From assembly GCF_023151555.2 (NCBI RefSeq), contig NZ_CP100426.1, positions 496,001 to 560,000 of the forward strand: a DNA stretch of 64,000 nucleotides, in the 5' to 3' direction. This document shows, one piece after another, positions 61,108-64,000 of this stretch. The notes under the pieces were generated by a model. That model worked only from the letters and a program-made list of their open reading frames with translations, was not told where the DNA came from and did no database searches. Made by a program: the position numbers and the translations under genes. The DNA is from Photobacterium sp. CCB-ST2H9 (lineage in GTDB: Bacteria; Pseudomonadota; Gammaproteobacteria; Enterobacterales; Vibrionaceae). Within the stretch, counting starts at the first letter, position 1. Every line of letters starts with the position of its first letter.

Positions 61108-62342
61108 GCTCCCCATCTCGGCCTGCTGGCAAGTACCTGAACCGTACTGATCGTCTGCTCTCTGAACCCGCCTTCGCAGTAACACAGGTAATAACGCCAC
61201 ATCCGGATGAAACGTTGGTCAAATCCCTGTTTGATTAACTTCTCAGTACTGGCGTTAAACAACTGATGCCAGTCCGCCAGAGTACGCGCGTAATCCAGAC
61301 CGATATCTTTCAGATCTCTCAGTACAAAATCGCTGTACTGTGTCAGGCTCTGCGCCAAATGTGTGACTGAAGGTAAGAAACCGCCGGGAAAGATATGTTT
61401 CTGAATAAAATCAACTCCTTTGCTGTAACTTTCAAAACGCTGATCCGCTATGGTGATCGCCTGAATCGCGAAAAGACCGCCGGCTTTGAGCAAAGACTGA
61501 CACTTCCGGATATAAGTCGCGAGATAGGCTTTCCCCACCGCTTCAATCATTTCCACCGAGACCAGTTTGTCGTATTGTCCGGTCAGCTCCCGGTAATCCT
61601 GACGCAGCAAGGTAATCCGATCTGCCAGCCCCTCTTGTTCCACCCGGACTTTGGCATATTCATACTGCGCATCTGAAATGGTGGTGGTCGTTACCCGACA
61701 CCCGTAATGTTTGGCCGCATGGATCGCCATTGCACCCCAGCCGGTTCCGATCTCAAGCAGATGATCCGAGGGCTTTAATTCCAGTTGCCGGCATAACCGG
61801 TCCATTTTATTGAACTGGGCCTGCGTCAGAGATGCGCTCTCTGAATCGTAAATTGCACAGGAATACAGCATTTGCGGGTCTAGGAATGTGCGGTAAAAAT
61901 CATTTCCCAAATCATAATGAGCCAGAATGTTTTTCTTCGAGCCGGCTTTATCATTCTGTCGGTTCAGATGCAGCCAGTGCTCACGGATTCGGGTCAGCCA
62001 GCTGGTCTTCGCCTCCAGTGTATCCAGCATGGCCAGATTACGGGCCAGCACCTGTACGACAGCAGTGATATCCGGCGAATCCCACCAGCCATCCATATAG
62101 GCCTCACCGGCAGCAATACTGCCGCCTTGCAGCAGTCTGCGGTAGAGCGCAGGATCTTTGACCAGAACATATGCCTGGCAATCGGCTGTCTCATCTCCGA
62201 ACCTGTGCGTATCTCCCCGGCTGTCAACTAAAGTCAGTCCGGCATAGCGAAGTTGCTTCAGCAGCGTAAAAACCAGTGTCCGGGCGACTGAGCCGGCTTC
62301 CGGTTTCGTACTGTATCTGCTTTTCGTTTCTGTATTCGACAT
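61104..62342 (-). CDS. cfa: Cyclopropane-fatty-acyl-phospholipid synthase family methyltransferase
   Basis: SAM-dependent methyltransferase acting on unsaturated phospholipid acyl chains, 412 residues. Motif I is LLEIGTGWGAMAIHAAKHYG. FYRTFLDPQMLYSCAIYD and YDKLVSVEMIEAVGKAYLAT (bicarbonate/active-site region) and IQKHIFPGGFLPS are clear. In this operon form, with an FAD oxidoreductase and DUF1365, relatives belong to singlet-oxygen/RpoE-ChrR regulons, and some make methylated or furan fatty acids, not plain cyclopropanes. Substrate not provable here. Confidence 0.92.
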   Translation of the reverse strand: MSNTETKSRYSTKPEAGSVARTLVFTLLKQLRYAGLTLVDSRGDTHRFGDETADCQAYVLVKDPALYRRLLQGGSIAAGEAYMDGWWDSPDITAVVQVLARNLAMLDTLEAKTSWLTRIREHWLHLNRQNDKAGSKKNILAHYDLGNDFYRTFLDPQMLYSCAIYDSESASLTQAQFNKMDRLCRQLELKPSDHLLEIGTGWGAMAIHAAKHYGCRVTTTTISDAQYEYAKVRVEQEGLADRITLLRQDYRELTGQYDKLVSVEMIEAVGKAYLATYIRKCQSLLKAGGLFAIQAITIADQRFESYSKGVDFIQKHIFPGGFLPSVTHLAQSLTQYSDFVLRDLKDIGLDYARTLADWHQLFNASTEKLIKQGFDQRFIRMWRYYLCYCEGGFREQTISTVQVLASRPRWGA

Positions 62343-62351
62343 TGTCTGACC

Positions 62352-63293
62352 TCAGCGATGTGTTGAATGATGTTGCCCGGCATCCTGCCCAGGCTTATAC
62401 ACGGACTTTTGTATCGGGCCGTTCCCGGAACTTTGAAAAGGGGGTTGCACATTCCCCTGAAGAGAACCGGATATCACATCCGGTACTGAATCGTGTTTTG
62501 AATCGCCGTCTTTTGGCGATGCATGTGCTGCCGTGCGCGGATGTCCGTGAAACGGAACCCCTTTCCACCACAGTTTCATTGCCTGCCAGTAAATTCCGGC
62601 AACCACTTTCAGGGTTTGAACCGGCGTCTGACGCAGCAAACGCCACAGCACGTTCGTGCGAAAATCCTGTCTGCGCAAAGCCATGGTGGCGTCCATCACC
62701 ACATCACCAGCGTCAGTATCATGAATATCCAAATGAACAAGCAGTTGATTTTCTGAAACTTTCAAACGCCAAAAATAATGCTGAGCCATTGGATTGAAGG
62801 GCGACACATGAAAAGCCTTGTTCTGAAACCATTGCTTTTCATGCCAGTCCGACACAGCAGGCACAGCATAAAAATGACGCTGATTCCACGGGGTGTTGCT
62901 GACTTCAGCCAGCAGCCAGCGCCATTCGCCCTGTTCGTTGAAACAGTAATAAAGGTTGATCGGACTAAAATAGATTCCGAAATAACGTAACTGACAAAGT
63001 TGCTTCACTCTGCCGCCGGTGAGTTGCTCCCCCGTCAGCTTGAAGACTTTGTCCAAAACCTTGTCTTTCAGGGGGCCCGTCCCTTCACCGCGCAGGTAAT
63101 CTTCCCGTCGCCACCTTACCGGGTGATACCATCGTTGTCCGAACCCGCGCACCTGAGTACACAGCAGATCCAGCTCATCGAGTTCGATCAAGGGCATGAA
63201 CATGGGATAGCTGAACGCATGCTTTGCCGGAGTAAAACGACGGTGCCGGACTTGCCCGACATACAGACCGCTCTGTAAGCTGCTCAGATTCAT
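62352..63293 (-). CDS. DUF1365 family protein
   Basis: A 313-residue DUF1365 protein. It starts MNLSSLQSGLYVGQVRHRRF and has the family blocks RREDYLRGEG, LCQLRYFGIYFSPINLYYCF and EVSNTPWNQRHFYAVP. The region after about residue 255 is Ser/Pro/His/Gln-rich and seems a disordered, lineage-specific tail. It overlaps the FAD oxidoreductase by 4 bases and ends 9 bases before cfa. Confidence 0.88.
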   Translation of the reverse strand: MNLSSLQSGLYVGQVRHRRFTPAKHAFSYPMFMPLIELDELDLLCTQVRGFGQRWYHPVRWRREDYLRGEGTGPLKDKVLDKVFKLTGEQLTGGRVKQLCQLRYFGIYFSPINLYYCFNEQGEWRWLLAEVSNTPWNQRHFYAVPAVSDWHEKQWFQNKAFHVSPFNPMAQHYFWRLKVSENQLLVHLDIHDTDAGDVVMDATMALRRQDFRTNVLWRLLRQTPVQTLKVVAGIYWQAMKLWWKGVPFHGHPRTAAHASPKDGDSKHDSVPDVISGSLQGNVQPPFQSSGNGPIQKSVYKPGQDAGQHHSTHR

Positions 63294-64000
63294 GAGACGA
63301 ACTCCGAACGATCACGGGCTGTATCTCTCTTCAGGATTTCAATCTCTCTGACCACGTCCAGTGCACTCCGGACCCCATCTTCGTGAAAGCCGTTATACCA
63401 GTACGCCCCGCAAAACCAGTATCCTTGCTTACCGTTGATCAGTTCACGCTGCTGTTGTGCTGCAATGGATGCGACATTGAAAACCGGATGCGCATAAGTA
63501 AACCGACGCAGGATCTTTTCAGGATCAATATCCTGAGTCCGGTTCAGGGTCACACAGAAGGTTTCCGGTGCTGACAGCCCCTGCAGAATGTTCATGTTGT
63601 AGGTCATGCTCGCAAGCCGGTGTTCATGGTCAGCAGCATGCGGGAGGTGATAATTCCATGCTGCCCAGGCACGTCTGGTATTCGGTAACAGGTTCGTATC
63701 GGTATGCAGAACAACCTCATTGTCCTGATAAGGAATAGCCCCCAGTACCCGTGATTCCTGCACCGTTGGATCGGCAAGCATCGCCAGAGCCTGATTGCTG
63801 TGACAGGCAAATATCACCTGATCGAACAAGTGAGTGCCCTGTGACGTTGACACCGCAATGGCTGGCCCGCAACGCTCAACACGGCGAACCGGTTGGTTCA
63901 GGTGGATCCGATCCTCAAAATCCCGGACCAGACTCCGGACATATTCCCGGGAACCGCCCGGAACGACAAACCACTGCGGTCGGTTGGTCACTTCCAGTAA
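63290..64000 (-). CDS. NAD(P)/FAD-dependent oxidoreductase, partial (runs off window)
   Basis: The C-terminal 237 residues of an amine-oxidase-like FAD protein. The frame is open to the window edge, so the N-terminus with the FAD-binding loop lies beyond it. Seen here: WFVVPGGSREYVRSLV, FDQVIFACHSNQALAMLADP, NEVVLHTDTNLLPNTRRAWA and a C-terminal GYWFCGAYWYNGFHEDGVRS (FAD-contacting region). First visible gene of the cfa operon. In related fatty-acid pathways this enzyme introduces unsaturation near the methyl branch. Confidence 0.88.
   Translation of the reverse strand, partial: LLEVTNRPQWFVVPGGSREYVRSLVRDFEDRIHLNQPVRRVERCGPAIAVSTSQGTHLFDQVIFACHSNQALAMLADPTVQESRVLGAIPYQDNEVVLHTDTNLLPNTRRAWAAWNYHLPHAADHEHRLASMTYNMNILQGLSAPETFCVTLNRTQDIDPEKILRRFTYAHPVFNVASIAAQQQRELINGKQGYWFCGAYWYNGFHEDGVRSALDVVREIEILKRDTARDRSEFVS

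Noticed and set aside
1..64000. CRISPR arrays, rRNA and tRNA genes, insertion sequences
   Set aside because: No regularly spaced repeats with unique spacers, no cloverleaf-like or rRNA-like segments and no transposase genes were recognised. A tRNA scan was not possible.

Overview
The window looks like chromosome I of a member of the Vibrionaceae (Vibrio, Photobacterium, Grimontia or Enterovibrio type). The evidence is a vxrABC-like regulatory operon, a divergent NadD-like/nadE pair, an extra RpoS-like sigma factor, DUF1439, DUF2861 and PF10115 (HlyU) family proteins, an FMN riboswitch ahead of a stand-alone ribB, and above all a chromosome dimer resolution (dif) site very close to the Vibrio dif1 sequence. 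The dif site implies that this part of the window lies in the replication terminus.

Layout. 1-5.8 kb: a TolC / HlyD / two ABC-2 permease exporter operon with no visible ATPase, followed by a LysR gene. 5.9-16.4 kb: core-like genes (protein acetyltransferase Pat, a SPOR lipoprotein, Ddl, a YhfG-Fic pair, a Cre-like recombinase, a retropepsin-like protein, a HAD phosphatase, YciH, a DJ-1/PfpI protein and a lipoprotein). 16.46-26.16 kb: a filamentous-phage (inovirus) island bounded by two dif-type sites. The phage half (16.5-22.5 kb) has a divergent HTH regulator, Rep, an ssDNA-binding protein, very short coat proteins, a glycine-repeat pIII, a pVI-like protein and Zot. A hairpin-rich non-coding segment follows. 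The right half holds an AT-rich gene with a C-terminal R-x4-H (HEPN ribonuclease-like) motif, fragments of two DUF3653 genes, and a leftward operon of very small proteins next to an intact DUF3653 gene.

26.2-46 kb: a small Cys/His-rich protein, SOS-controlled umuDC with a LexA box, a phosphopantetheinyl transferase, a second SPOR lipoprotein, etfAB and ETF-quinone oxidoreductase, CutA, LysE, the RpoS-like sigma factor, ChrA with a divergent LysR, an OmpA-domain lipoprotein, an acyltransferase, an AraC-like protein, NAD synthesis genes, UPF0181 and NnrS. 45-64 kb: vxrABC, pntAB, a HlyU-family protein, a BASS-like transporter, FMN riboswitch/ribB, a 5'-nucleotidase, a glyoxalase-fold protein, YbjD (OLD family), and a six-gene leftward operon built round a Cfa-type methyltransferase (FAD oxidoreductase, DUF1365, Cfa, DUF2878, chalcone-isomerase-like, DUF3833) that runs off the window end.

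The most interesting region is the dif-bounded island. The left dif core supplies the last codons and stop of the phage regulator, and the right dif-like site supplies the start codon of the DUF3653 gene. The pIII gene appears to be one G short of a complete signal peptide. The island carries a candidate HEPN defence effector and an unannotated small-protein operon. All assignments rest on reading the sequence and on recalled family features; no database search was run.
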